From NCBI RefSeq assembly GCF_000340215.1, contig NW_006921541.1, positions 429,876 to 493,875 on the forward strand: a stretch of 64,000 nucleotides of DNA, written 5' to 3'. The position numbers were made by a program, and so were the translations under genes. This DNA comes from Pseudocercospora fijiensis CIRAD86 (Eukaryota > Ascomycota > Dothideomycetes > Mycosphaerellales > Mycosphaerellaceae). The notes under the pieces were generated by a model. It was not told the origin of the DNA. It ran no database searches and was given only the letters and a program-made list of their open reading frames with translations. Position 1 is the stretch's first letter, and each line of letters begins with the position of its first letter. Positions 32,290-44,841 of this stretch are shown one piece after another.

Positions 32290-34480
32290 AAGAAAGTCCG
32301 TAGCGGGCTAGCCCTCGCCCGTATCTACTCTACATTCTTGCTATAATACTACTCGCGAGCTACCTTAGGACTAATAGTACGCAAGTAACGGCGTACTTCT
32401 ACCTTAATCTCTTCGTCGATAACGATATTAGCTAGTAGGAGCGATAGGTAGAGAGTGCGGCTCTTAGATAGGCCGTTATAACTAGCGTAGTAGACCGAGC
32501 GGCCGTTAGCGTATATCGTGCCCTATATCTATCCGCTATTCGTATCGCGCTCCTTATTTAGGCCCTTAAGGAGCTCCTTAAGGACGTCGCCGGATCCGAG
32601 GCGGAACTTCTCGATAATACTACGGAGTTTATATATATACTCGCGCTACTTCTTTTCCTATACCTTCGGGTCCTTCTCGGCTAATCTACGTAGCGTTTCT
32701 AAGACATTAAAGGCACGATTAAAGATAACTTTATTAAATTAGAAGCTCCTACCTATTCACTCCTAGATAGCCTATCTAGTCGACTATCGTAGTAGCTAGT
32801 CGTAGGTCCGCTTCGCTTACCCGCTATAGTACCGATTATATGTCTACTATCGCGTACCTATACCGTCCTTACTATATATAGTCTTAGCTTGTCTCGGTTG
32901 TATAGCGCCGTCGTAGATCTCCTTTAAGTAGCGACTATAGTTATATAGACCTATAAGTAGTAGGCGGCCTTCGAATCGAGGGGATATCGATAGCGTACGT
33001 TAGGAGAGTGCTATATTCGATATCGGTAGCGATATAATAGACGTATTAGACCTACCGGAGAACGGTATAGATTGCTACGGAGTCCTAGTCTAATCCTACG
33101 GAGTTCGTATACTACCGCTACTACCGCCGTACTACCCGCTACTATTACCGCTACTACCTAGTAGTGCGATCCGATTCTTTTCCTTCTATATACGCGCCCT
33201 AGCTAGGGTAGTATTTGCCCTATCCTTAGATGCGGCCTTTTCTATAGCTTCTTATCGGAAGATATTATCTTATAGCTACCGCGTAGAGTCTCGACTACGA
33301 TACGCTACCTCGCGTAGGTTTTACGCCTACTACTCTAATAGAATCCGCTTACGAGGATCGGCGTTTAGAAAGACTAGCCGCTACGGAGTGCTACCTGCCC
33401 GCTACGGAGTATTATTAGATATACTCGTATTCCCGCCTAGAGTAGTAGTATTACTAGGAGCAGTAGACTAGTCCGGTATAGTACCGCCTATAACAATACT
33501 ACTACTAGGGCTTATTTGCTAGATAGTCGTATTATTATCCGAAGGCGAGATCGAGGCGCTTCTTATTACTTATATTATAGATTCTTATATATTATCGAAG
33601 ACATTAGCGCTAGAACTAGATTCGCTAGAAGTATAGCGAGCCCCTCTTATAATAGCCTCGTAGCGGAGTTAATAGGTTCCGCCGCGGGTTAGACCTACGC
33701 CGAATCGAGGCGGTAGTGCTAGGCCTAATATTATTACTAAGCCTAGTGTTAGTGCTAGGCCTAAGCGTAGGCTAAAGATTAGTATTCGATCGCGCGTAGT
33801 ACGATCGACGAGGCGGCCTCTATTATACTAGTTATTCTACGTTTCGAAAGGGACGCGCTAGTTGTCTTCTTCGTACGGAGCGCCGCGGAGATCGATATAG
33901 CCCGCCTCGAAATTCTCGTTTACGCGCGCGCGTAGGTCCTAGTCTGTCTCGTCTAGCTAGCGTATACTTGCCTCTATATCGTTAATCTTATACTATAGTA
34001 GAAAGATCTAACTCGGCTCTAGTAGAGTAGATAACGCTGTAAGGCGACGCGTATACTCCGCGTAGCCTCCTAGATTCGAGAACTTAGATAAGGTATCGCT
34101 ACTAGGAGTAGGTCCTCGAAATTAAAGATAGCGACTACTACTACGACTATAAGTTAGGAGATAGGGAGTATTACCGCCGCGGCTTAGAGTACTACTACCG
34201 CGAGGAGTACTACCGCCGCGAGGAGCACTACTACTACGAGGAGCACTACCGCCGCGAGGAGTACCGCTGCCGCGAGAAGTACCGCCGCCGCGAGGAGTAC
34301 CGCCGCCGCGAGGAGCACCGCCGCCGCGAGGAGTACCGCCGCCGCGAGAAGTACCGCCGCCGCTATTACTACCTAATATATCGTACGACTTAGAGGTCTT
34401 AAATATAATTAGAGATTCGTTAATAGGAAGCTTAGAGGTCTTATTTAAAGGTAGTAGAGGGAGGCGGATCTATCGACGCG
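32290..34480 (-). pseudogene. Gly/Arg-repeat protein with helical C-terminus, RIP-degraded
   Basis: Minus-strand frame from about 34480 to 32290. Near its start it has a run of GGGTPR/GGGAPR hexapeptides (tandem 18-bp DNA units at about 34170-34370), like RGG-type RNA-binding repeats. After that come Ser/Thr-rich segments and a C-terminal part with FNVLETLRRLAEKDPKV and FRLGSGDVLKELLKGL (about 32520-32720), likely helical. No family recognised. It lies downstream of, and co-oriented with, the RecQ-like frame. The minus-strand ORF 34533-34718 is probably spacer. Confidence 0.45.
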
Positions 34481-34699
34481 GACAAAGAAGGCACCGCTAC
34501 GGGCAAGACTTAATAGTCTTATTTAGAAAGTCTTAATTAGAAGTAGTCGAAAGTAGTAGAAGGTAGTAATCGCTATATATATATAGAAGAAGGAGAAGGA
34601 GAAGAAGTCGAAGAAGCGTCCTTTTAAATATAGCTACTACGCGTACGGATAGCGTATAAAGTAAAGTTCGGAACAAACGCGTTATATACGTTATACGTA

Positions 34700-36573
34700 T
34701 AATAGTAGAATAAGGCATATACGGCGGAAGTTAGGCTATACGTAGCGGAAATAAAGCTATATATAACTAGAAATAAGACGACTAAAGAAGGCGCGATCTA
34801 AGTCTTCTATACTAGAGTAAATAAAGGTCTACTCTAAAACTAGAGCTAGAGCTAGATCTAATACCCTAAAATACTATCTTACCCGTTACGGGACCTTCGT
34901 ATTCCGTAGTAGGCGACTAGACGGCGACGTAGTATATTAGTATACTCTACTAAAATAGGACTGTTTATAGATTAGTATCTTTAGCTCGGGAGGCTCCTTA
35001 CGACGACGTTTTTTCGATAGTGTTCCTATATCGGAAGCAGATTTAGGTGTATTAGGTCGCCTACGCTTCGATCTAGCAGCTCTCGTAGGTAATAGCTCTT
35101 CCGTAGTAGAGAGGGCTAGGTCCGTATCTAGTAGGAACTCTAATACGTACCTAGAGTCGAAGCTCGCTACTTCTAGTCGCTACTGCCCCGTTAGGCCCGA
35201 TACTAGATATATAGTAGTATCCTATATACTCGAAGGACTCCCTTATAAAGATCGATACCTATTAATTACTACAGATCTAGCAGGTACGCTACTATCTCCG
35301 CCGTAGGATTAATTAGAGCCGCTACTAGCCTATTCTCTAACCTCGAGTATACTCTTTATTAGCGCTATTTTCCGCAAATTAGTTATACTACCGGTTTCCG
35401 GTGCTCTTCTCTACTAAATTCGGCGTCCTTAACTAGCGATAGCTAACGCCGCTATATTTATATTATTCTTCTACGTAGACTATAGATACGCTCGGCGCTA
35501 GTCGTCTAGCATCTCTATAAGCAACGTATCTTCGGCTTCCTTCGTAGCGCTCGCTACCTTAGCTATAGCGGCCTTCGCTACCTACGCTACCTTATACTCT
35601 ATCTATTTTAAGACTATATCTTCTTTAATATACTATATAAACTAGACGAGGAGATCGAGAAGAGTAACGGTTTCGATACCGCTAGATTCGTTACTATCTC
35701 CGCCGCTAGAATCGGCTGCTCCGCTACTCCCGAAAGTAATCGTCTTATCGCGGTACTCCTATATATCGAGTATATACCTAATCCGATGTTTTATCCTTCT
35801 CCTAACTACTAGCTAATCTAACTTACTTCTAAGTATATCGCTATCGAAGGTATCCTAGTCTATACTCGAATAATCCTAGTAGATCCGATAAAGGCTATAT
35901 ATAAGCTGCTTATCTATTAGTGTATTCTATAGCATTCTAAATCTATATTCCCCCGCTGCGCGATCCTCGAGAACCGTAATATACTACTCCGTTAACTGCG
36001 CAAATGCGAAACTAGGCCTCGAATTAGGTACTAGTCGGGGAAGGCTATTCTACCTATCCGGCGGTATAGGCAGTTTACTCCGTATATTATAGTTATACCG
36101 ATTGTAGTAGACTTTGCTTAATACGGATACCTTCGGGTCTAAGCACTTATCCTCGCTAAGCTTATCGTCCTACACTTTGCGAATATATAGCGCATTCTAT
36201 ATATTAAGCAGATCCCCCGGGACTACTACGCGGCGGCTCGCTATAGCATTTAACTAGTAGGTACCGCGTATACGAGGCGCGCGTAAAGCTATAGGCGTAG
36301 CGGAATTGCCGTCCTTAGTATCGGTATTCTTATCTTCTCGATTACTATTAAGCGAGACATCGACGTTAAGTATTAAGTATAATCCTTCCCGCTACGTCTA
36401 GAACTTGCCCTTACGGGCGACGCGAGGTCCGCTACGGACCTTGCTACCCTCTACCGGCTAATCCCTAAGCCGTTTTTTTATATTCCTTATCTACGCTAGC
36501 TAGAATACGAATACCTCGCTACGAAGATTACTCGGAACTATATTCCGACCGGTATGCCTAAGACGCTAGCGAA
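34700..36573 (-). pseudogene. RecQ-like helicase, C-terminal part (downstream of Copia insertion)
   Basis: Continuation of the 48650-50350 frame. Joining across one GATTT copy keeps the same frame and gives motif VI as R*RLRHTGRN (36545-36573), the QRxGRxGR element of SF2 helicases with two changes of the kind RIP makes (GGG to AGG, CGT to CAT). Then follow about 600 codons with no known domain: IPPDR*NSLPRLVPNS, EDRAAGEYRFRML, an acidic/Ser-rich stretch (FGSSGAADSSGGDSNESSG near 35690), a Lys/Arg patch (RSKRRRPNTPK, KKRRRKEPPE near 34990-35070) suggesting nuclear localisation, and an end near 34700-34950. Confidence 0.65.
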
Positions 36574-36578
36574 GATTT
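36574..36578. repeat. TSD GATTT, left copy (Copia)
   Basis: GATTT directly before the 5' LTR; the same five bases follow the 3' LTR at 48645-48649. Confidence 0.85.
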
Positions 36579-36705
36579 ACTTAGAGTGTGTGTCTAGGTA
36601 TTAGGGTCTATTACGTGCCTAATACCTAAGGCTGCAACTGCTACACTTTATCTTCGGACTTCTAGATAGATTAGTCCTTCTTCTAATATATTAGTTACAT
36701 TAAGT
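36579..36705 (+). repeat. Copia 5' LTR, 127 bp
   Basis: Begins ACTTAGAGTG and ends ACATTAAGT, so the termini are ACTTA/TAAGT rather than TG/CA. It differs from the 3' LTR at six positions, all transitions. Confidence 0.85.
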
Positions 36706-36759
36706 AGTTATAAGCCCCCTACGTTTCTAACGCATTCTATACGTATTCTAATAGTTACT

Positions 36760-38087
36760 CCGATAGCTACGTAGATAGCGCTCGTTACTAAGAATTGCGC
36801 CGATACTAATATCGTCGCCGCCGCCGCCGCCCTCGAGTATTCTAGTAGGTACTAGACTCGAGTCGGTTACTATTAGTATTAGCTGTCCGCTATACCGGTT
36901 CCTAATAATAGTGTTAGCTGTCCGCTATACTAGAACATAGGTGCGCCTATCGGCCGCCTCTTAAGACTATATTATCGCCGTCGCTATCCGCAATAGCTCC
37001 CCCTATAACCTCTAGCGCTTATATAAGCAACATCCCTAAGCTAAAGAATAAGGAGAATTACCTATTATAGTCGTACGCCGCTAAAGGCGCCCTTAAAGGT
37101 ATATCGGTCTAGCGCTATATATAAGGCACCTACTAGCGACCCCTTTCTAAGGCCTCTAGTAAGTCTTCTAAGGAGTTTAAAGACCGCTAAGATAAATAGG
37201 ACTCTAAAGATCAAATAGCGCGTACCTAGATCTTTGCTAATTATATTAGTAATATTTAACAATTACTACTTAGTCTGTCTACATCCTAGGAAGTATAGGA
37301 CTTCCTTAAGAAGAAATATACTAGTAAAGGTAGGTCTACTAAATTTATACTCTACTAGGAATATATTACCCTTCGGTATAATAGCAAGGACATTAAGAAG
37401 TTCTATAATAAGTATAAGAAGAAGCTTAGTACCTTAAAGGATACTAAATTAGCTATTAGCTAATACTAGGCTATCTATATGTTTATTATATAGATCTCTC
37501 TATTCTACGAGGCTTTCGTATAGATGCGCCGAAAGCAGATACGCGCCTCCGAATATACTATTAACGATAACATACTTAACAATATTATTAGCGCGTTGCT
37601 TAATAAGAATATAGCTTAATTAAACTAGGCCTAATATAATAGCTTCTTTAGACTTTAGCGCCTACTATAGTAGTAAGGTAGCAATAGCAACAACAATAGC
37701 GGTCGAGGTAACTCGAACCGTAGCGGTCGTAGTAGCCGCGGAAATAGCAACAATAGTCGTAGTCGTAGTAGAAACAGCTAGAATAGTTAGAATCGCGAGA
37801 AGTGCTTATACTACTAAGGCGCTTACCTATCCGATCGGTGCTATACTAAATACCCTTATCTAAAGGAAGAAGACCGTCTTCGTCGCGAGAAGCAGAAGGC
37901 TAAGAAGAAGCAATAATAGGCGTTAACTACTTAGTAGCAATAGTAACCGCTATCTAGTTAGAATAGTGCTTAGGGGCTATATACGGCTAATACTACCCCG
38001 GGGGTATTATTAGACCTAAGCTACAATTACGCCTTTATAGCTACGGTTACTATAAGCGACCTAGTGTCTACGGCTCTTACTACTAGC
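36760..38087 (+). pseudogene. Copia Gag, RIP-degraded
   Basis: Plus-strand frame with gag-like helices (LLNKNIA, YNSKDIKKFYNKYKKKL), a Ser/Asn/Arg-rich linker (37690-37790) and a zinc knuckle at about 37803-37842 read as CLYY.GAYLSDRC. The second Cys and the His are now Tyr, both explained by C-to-T or G-to-A change. The frame is cut at 38087 by the Gypsy insertion. Gag packages element RNA. Confidence 0.75.
38083..38087. repeat. TSD CTAGC, left copy (Gypsy A)
   Basis: CTAGC directly before the Gypsy 5' LTR; repeated after the 3' LTR at 44837-44841. Confidence 0.85.
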
Positions 38088-38274
38088 TATAAAGGGCTAC
38101 GCCCTAGGTAGAAAGCGCTAGCCTTAGGCATTCGGCCTACGCGACTCTAACCTACTACTTAGCGCTTAGCGTACCGTACAAAACCATTCGGATTTACGTA
38201 GATAGACTTAGCTCTTTATCGAACCTATTAAGTCTTATATCTAGCATCTATATACGCGTTGCTTACCCGTAATA
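38088..38274 (+). repeat. Gypsy A 5' LTR, 187 bp
   Basis: Starts TATAAAGGGC (probably TGTAAAGGGC before mutation) and ends CCGTAATA (CTGTAACA in the 3' copy). Confidence 0.88.
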
Positions 38275-38309
38275 TTAGGTTCGATCTTTAATATAGGAAA
38301 CGCGGAGGT

Positions 38310-39560
38310 TTATTAGGAATCCGAGTAAGATAGCTAGGGGAACGCTGCCCCTACTATACTAGAGATAACTAGGGACGAGATCTATCGTACCTTCGAGAGT
38401 CTCTATACTAGATAGTAGACGATAGAAGCCTAGCTACAAGCTACTCGTTCTGCGCTCTAATACGCGGAAGCGTCTCGCTAGCCCGGGCCTCCCGAAGCTA
38501 GTTTAGTTCGAGACTAGTCTACGAACGAGATCCTAAAAGGACTGCTAGAAACTCTTTCGGCTTCCGGCTAAAACGTAACGGCGTCCCGCGAGTAGAAACT
38601 ACTATCGTAGGATAAGAAAGCCGAGTCGTTCCGGGACTACCTACTACGACTAAGAAGTTTATACCGAGTTCGTTCCGGGCTAAAACTAAAGCTCTCCGAA
38701 GATTACTACTAGGATACCGTATACGATACCCTACCGGTAAAGGAACGCGCTAGGATGCGCTACTTCTAGGAAAGAGGAAGCCTTACGAAAGGAAAGGACC
38801 TTAAAGCTTTCTTCTAGCAACTCGAGGACGTCTTCGCGGATAGTAACGAAGCTACAAAGGCGCTAGAGCAACTCTAAGCCCTAAGGCACTCCTAGGGACA
38901 ACCTTAGTACGACTACTAGCTAGAATTCGACGGCCTCCTACTAAGCGTAGGCGGAGACCGTTAGATAGACGATACGAAAATCGGGTATTTAAAGAATACC
39001 TTCTCGAACGTAGCTAAGACCTATACTACCGCCGTACTAAAGATTAAGGATTACTACCTCTATACGGAGGAGGTCGAGCGGATTATAACGAACCTCGAGT
39101 CGATAGATTAGTTTAAACAGGCTACGAAACGCTAGTAAGAAAGGAAGAAAGAAGTAGCGAGTCCTACGGTCGTTATTCCCCCCTATATAGCCCCCGCGAC
39201 GAACCCGAAGGTCGACTCTAATAGAGACGTAGTTATAAATCCCGCTTAAACTAACGCTTTCTATAGAAAGAACCGCGGAGCCTAACAATCGACGGCGGGG
39301 AAACCTAGGGCTAAATAGGTCGACTCTATAGAAAGAGAGAAGCGTAAGTACTAAGGAGAAAAGGCTCTACTTCCGCTATAGAGCGAGCGGATACTATATT
39401 CGAGATTGCCCGTACGCCCCGCCGGCTTAGCCTACTAAGATTAGTGTCGCCTCCGTATAACCTATTCTAGAGGATGCGGAAGAATAGTCGGACTTAAGTA
39501 GTTCTAACTCGGGAAAAGAGTAACTCCTACTCGTAGTTAGGAGTCGGGAGTAGATAGAGT
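38310..39560 (+). pseudogene. Gypsy A Gag, RIP-degraded
   Basis: Frame with DEIYRTFESLYTR, FRDYLLRLRSLYRVRSGL and DTLPVKERARMRYF (about 38370-38770), then a zinc knuckle in an adjacent frame at 39367-39408 read as YFRYRASGYYIRDC. This is CX2CX4HX4C spacing with both first Cys and the His changed to Tyr and only the last Cys kept. A frameshift separates the body from the knuckle. The minus-strand ORF 39037-39288 is a shadow. Confidence 0.7.
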
Positions 39561-39589
39561 ACGGATAAGGAAATAGGAAGAAGTTAAAA

Positions 39590-42500
39590 AGGATATAAAC
39601 GGGAATCTTATATATACCGATATAGTCCTCGAAAATAACGTCGGAACTTCTGCTCTTATCGACGAAGGATGCTAGTATTACGCTATAATTAATACGGGCC
39701 TAGCTAAAGGCCTCGAACTTAGCTATATTAGCCGTAAGTCCCGAGAAGTAAAAGGAGCGTCGTCGGTAATATAAGACGCGAAAATTATAGGAGTCGTCGC
39801 CTTCTAGATAGAAATTAACGAATTCTAATAAACGGTATACGCTTACGTCGTACCGGGATTAGCTTTTCCCCTTATCCTAGGGAACCTATAGAAGGCATAT
39901 AATAAGGTTAGGACCGCGCCTAAGAAACAACGGTACTACTATAGGAGGGCTCGATATTAGATTAAAGAAGGGCGCTATTACTACGAGGTCGATACAAACG
40001 GGAATATCGCTACGATTAACGCTATAAGAAGCCTACTTACTGCGATAATTGCCGAGGACATTAAAAAGGCCCTAAAGACGAAGGAATACCCGACGATCGA
40101 GAAGCTAAAAAAGAAGCTACCTCCGGAGGTTCGCGATATAGCCGCGCTATTTTATTAAAGGGAAGCCGATAAGTTAGCGCCCTATCGTCCTAGTATCGAC
40201 TATACGATAGAACTCTAGGAGAAACTAGACGGATCCTAGCCTTAACTCCCTTAGGGTCCGCTCTATAGTATATCGAAGTAAGAACTCTTAGTCTTACGGA
40301 AGTCGCTAGACGAGCTACTAAAGAAGGGGTTTATAAGACCGGCGAACTCCGAAGCGGCGGCGCCCGTACTGTTCGTTAAGAAGCCCGGGGAAGGACTGCG
40401 GTTCTACTACGACTATAGGGCGCTTAACGCTCTAACGAAGTAGGATAGATACCCCCTCCTACTAATCCCGGATACTATAAGGAACCTAACGGAGGCCCGG
40501 TAGTTAACTAAGGTTAACGTAGTCTCGGCCTTCTATAAGATTAGAATAGCAAAAGGATACGAGTATAAGACAGCCTTCCGGACGAGGCTAGGCTCGTTCG
40601 AGTAGCTAGTATACCCGTTTAGTTTATCCGGAGCTCCGGCTACATTTTAATAGTATATTAACACTCTTCTATAGGAGTATCTAGACGACTTTGCGTTAGC
40701 GTATATAGACGACGTAGTTATCTACTCGAGCGGGTCGAGGGAAGACTATTTCCGTAAGGTAAGAGCGGTGCTTAAGAAGCTTTAGGACGGAGGCCTTTAC
40801 CTCGATATTAAAAAGAGCGAATTCGCCTAGAAAAAGATTAAGTACCTAGGATTTATCGTTTACGCCGACGGAGGAGGAGTATTAGCCGACCCCGAAAAGG
40901 TAGAAGCCGTACGAAAATAGATAGCACCTAAGACCTAAAAGGAAGTTCGTCGTTTCTTAGGATTTACGAACTACTACCGTATATTTGTACCGAACTATTC
41001 TAAGATCTCCGCACTATTAACTACGCTTACCGGCAAGGGAACCCCGTTCGCCTAGGGAGAAGAATAGAACAAAGCGTTTAAGACGCTAAAGGACAAATTC
41101 TACCGTGCCCCGGTACTTGCCTAGTAGAACCCGTCTCTCTCTACCTTCCTTAAGACGGATTATAGTAGGTTCGCGATTAGGGGCGCCCTTATCTAAGAAA
41201 AGGCGGGAATCCGCCGACCGGTAGGCTTCTTTTTAAAGAAACTAAACAAGGCGGAGATTAATTACGATATCTACGATAAGGAAATGCTCGTAGTCGTATC
41301 TAGTATTAAGTTTTAGGACTCCGAGCTGAAATTATATAGTCCCTTTACGATTTAGACGGACTATAAGAACCTAGAATACTTTATAGTAAAGCGCTAGCTG
41401 TCCGAAAGATAGATCCGATAGTAGGAAGAACTAGCGAAATACTAGTTTACCCTAGTCTACCGGCCGGGAATCGAAGCTATCCTACCGGATACCTTATCGA
41501 GGAGGGAATAAGATACGTTAGGCTAAGACGATAAGCTTTCGAGGTTCCGGAGATTCTTAGAGCCGGACCTCTCTCTAAACTAGCCGGAAAACGTCTAGAT
41601 TTCTAGTACTACTATCCGTAGCTTCCCGCGTATAACGAAGGCGAGCCCGTTATTCCTACTCGCGAACAAAACGGAGCCCGCGTAGCCTTCGCCGGAAAGC
41701 GCTAAACTATTCTAGGACCTAGAGATAAACGATATATAGAAGAGCATTGTCGAGAAAGATACGGTATACTAGACGGTAGTACGGAAAATCCGTAAGGGAT
41801 ATAGAATATTGCAACCGGAAATTAAAGCAAAAATTTAGATCGGGGATTATATAATAGACCCTAAGGGGTTCCTTCGCTACCGCGGCAAGCTCTAGGTTCT
41901 AGGAGCCCTAGCGACGACGGAAACCGAATATAAAGATATAGAGGCCGAGGAACTATAGTAGGATATACTACGTACGAAGATTATCTAGTCGATCTACGAC
42001 TCGCCGCTCTACGGCTACTCCGGCCGAGATTCTACTACTTCTATACTAGGTCGCGACTTTTACTAGCCGCTATAGTCGAAGCAGGTACGGCAATTCCTAC
42101 GGAACTATAACTATTATAGACGCAATAAGGTATAGAGGGAATATAAATACGGCCTCCTAAAACCCCTACCGGTACCCGACCGTTTCTTCTAGGAAATCTC
42201 GATAGACTTTATAACCGACCTGCCGGAGTTAGATAGGAACCGGTATCTATAGGTAATTAAAGACCGCCTTAGCAAATAGATCGCCCTTATCGGTACTCCC
42301 TCTATAAAAGTAGAGGAATACGCGGTATTGTTTCTAAAATACTAGGTTAGGCATTACGGACTTCCTCGTACTATTACTAGCGATAGAGGTACGAATTAGA
42401 TAAGTACTTTCTAGAGGGAGATATATCGACTACTCGGCGTAAAGTAGAGGTTAAGCTCCGCCTACTACCTATAAACCGACGGGGGTCCGGAGCGCGCAAA

Positions 42501-43320
42501 CTAAGATATACAAGCTTACCTACAGAACTATATTAACTAGATATAGTCCGATTAGAACTAATAGCTTCCTACGGTAGAACTAGCGTTTAACGGGAGATAC
42601 TAAGCGGGGTTAGGAATAAGCTCTTTCTTCGCGACTTACGGTTACGAATCTACCTCCCCCGTTACGTTAGAAGAGGACCTAGCTATCGATAGACGGCTAA
42701 CTACCGCGAAACGGGCGGAGGAGTTCGTAAACAAGATTAAGAAGATCTTAGATCTATGCTAAGTACAAATAGCGGAGGCTATATAGAAGTAAGAGGACAG
42801 CGCGAACAAGACTAGAACTCTAGCGCCGGTATATCGTATCGGAGACAAGGTCTAGCTCGACCTAAGGAATTACTAGACCGGTAGACTAAAGAAGAGCCTC
42901 GACTCGAAGTACGCTAAGTATACGGTAGAAGAGGTATTGTCGCCTATCTTAGTATAACTCTCGGGGATACCTAGTAACATTTACCCGGTATTCTATACCG
43001 ACCTTCTAAGACTTACGAGCCGGAACCCCCTTCTAGGGTAGGTAACCGACGACGAATAGCCGGACCCTATCTTAATCGAGACGTATAAAGAATAGTAGGT
43101 CGAAGAAATCCTATATATCCGAAAAAAGAAGCGGGGCCGAGGGCGAGAAGCACTCGTAAAATAGAATAGGTACTATAAACCTATATAGGAACCCCTAGAC
43201 TATATCGCGGATACCTCCGCGCTAGACAACTTCGAAGCGAAATATAGATAAATCGAGGAGAACGACGGGCCTCTAGGAGATTAGGAGAAGAGAGGAAAAC
43301 GGAAGAAATAACGCGGTAAC
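39590..43320 (+). pseudogene. Gypsy A Pol (protease, RT, RNase H, integrase, chromodomain), RIP-degraded
   Basis: One frame is followable over about 1,240 codons through TAG/TAA stops. Protease-like ENNVGTSALIDEG near 39635. [29 protein letters not shown] and the catalytic YIDD intact at 40702-40713, then LGFTNYYRIFVPNYSKI near 40960. RNase H: FLKTDYSRFAIRGAL near 41150. Integrase: D of SIDFI at about 42205, D of SDRGTN at about 42382, E of GPERAN at about 42490, so the DDE triad is present. C-terminal chromodomain: VEEILYIRKKKRGRGREALVK then EPLDYIADTSALDNF (about 43098-43235), which in chromoviruses directs integration to heterochromatin. Confidence 0.88.
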
Positions 43321-44649
43321 CTAGAGTTTTTCCGCGGAGTAACGGGTTTATAGATTCTAGAGACTTTTGCTAACTTCTAGAGTTTGGATTTTCTTACTAA
43401 CTTACTAGACTTAGAATTACTAGAACACTAGAGAAGAGAAACATAATTTAGAGCCGAGAAGAATTTTATTTAGGTATTTATAAGTAAGTATCGGGTCTCC
43501 GCCCGAAATTAGAAGGTTACCTTAGGACTAAAAAAAAAATAATAATAACACATCCGAAACTACCTAGAAACCCCTAGAAAACCTACGGAAACCTTTACTC
43601 CTCTAGCGGACCTAGACGATTGTTACCGAGATAGAGGGCGGTCGGAACGCTACTAAAAAAGAAAGGTTAGCGAGAGAAAGTCGAAGGGTAGCGAGGAACT
43701 TACGTCTAAGTCTATTAAGCTACGACATTAGCGACGGTGTTCGTTACCTCCGAGGCGATAGCGCTAAAACAAACGGTTAGCGAGGGTTTTATCGCGGGAA
43801 ACGGAGAATCTTACCTAGATAACAACCCCTACGGCTAGAGAGACTTAAGGGCTTTCTAGGCCTTAAGAACCTTAAGAAGCTCGGAGTGCTTCTCGGCGAC
43901 ATTAGCGCGGGTCGCGCAGGTGTAGCTAGCGTAGGCTACGTAGGCTATTTAAGGACTAAATAGTTAGCGAGAGATTTAATACAGGAATCGCGATAACTTA
44001 TAGTAGGGCGTAGGCAATTCTCTTACGAGCGCAATTAGCGCAAGCCTTAGAGCTAGCGGGCTTAAGAAAAGTTAGCGGACCCTACGATAAATCGGACGGA
44101 AACCTTATAGATTAGTTAGCGTAGTCTTCGCCGGAGTTATAGCAACTAATATAGTAAATTCGACGAGCTATCTAAGACAAGTTAATTTTGCGAAGGGAAC
44201 CGAGGAGGAAGGGGAGGGACTTACGGTATTAGTAGTAGTAGTAGTAGTAGTAGTAGTAGAGGTATATATAAAGAAAAGAGGAAGAAGAAGAAGAAGAGGG
44301 AAATATTAATACTCCTAGAAGGCGACGCTAAAGTAAAGGTCGCGAAAGTAAAGGAAAGCGCGATTATAAGTAAAGCGTTTAAAAGCGCAGTTACGGCGCG
44401 TTCTAGAAGGCGGTAAGTAGGTAAAAGAGCGCGGTTTAGCAGTCGCGAAGAAAGTTACAGTCGTTGAAACCCTAGGTACGGCAACCCCGACCGGAAAGTA
44501 GCGGAAACCCCGATCGTAAAGGAGGAAACTACGAGCGCGTTACTCTAGAGAAGCTTAGATAGGTACAGATCTAACGGATAAAGTAATAGCGATAGAAACT
44601 ACGGAGGGCTTTCTATCTCCGCTAAGGAAGGGGAGGAGGACGGGGGTAA
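43321..44649 (+). other. Gypsy A 3' untranslated region with microsatellites
   Basis: No frame. It contains a TAG/GTA trinucleotide run (44227-44260) and a GAA-rich run (about 44274-44300). Many GTTAGCG words, low TG/CA content, then a purine tract and the 3' LTR. Confidence 0.6.
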
Positions 44650-44836
44650 TATAAAGGGCTATACCCTAGGTAGAAAGCGCTAGCCTTAGGTATTCGGCCT
44701 ACGCGACTCTAACCTACTACTTAGCGCTTAGCGCACCGCACAAAACTATTCGGATTTACGTAGATAGACTTAGCTCTTTATCGAACCTATTAAGTCTTAT
44801 ATCTAGCATCTGCGTACGCGTTGCTTACCTGTAACA
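44650..44836 (+). repeat. Gypsy A 3' LTR, 187 bp
   Basis: Same length as the 5' copy; ends CTGTAACA, followed by CTAGC (44837-44841). It retains several CA/TG sites that are TA in the 5' copy and the reverse at others. Confidence 0.88.
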
Positions 44837-44841
44837 CTAGC

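Larger units (their letters stand above)
38088..44836 (+). mobile_element. Ty3/Gypsy chromovirus (Gypsy A), nested in Copia
   Basis: 6,749 bp with 187-bp LTRs and CTAGC target-site duplication. Order is gag, protease, reverse transcriptase, RNase H, integrase, chromodomain, the Ty3/Gypsy order. It has the same orientation as the host Copia. The LTRs differ at about 11 sites, all transitions. A GGGGAGGAGGACGGGGG purine tract (44630-44646) precedes the 3' LTR. Confidence 0.92.
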
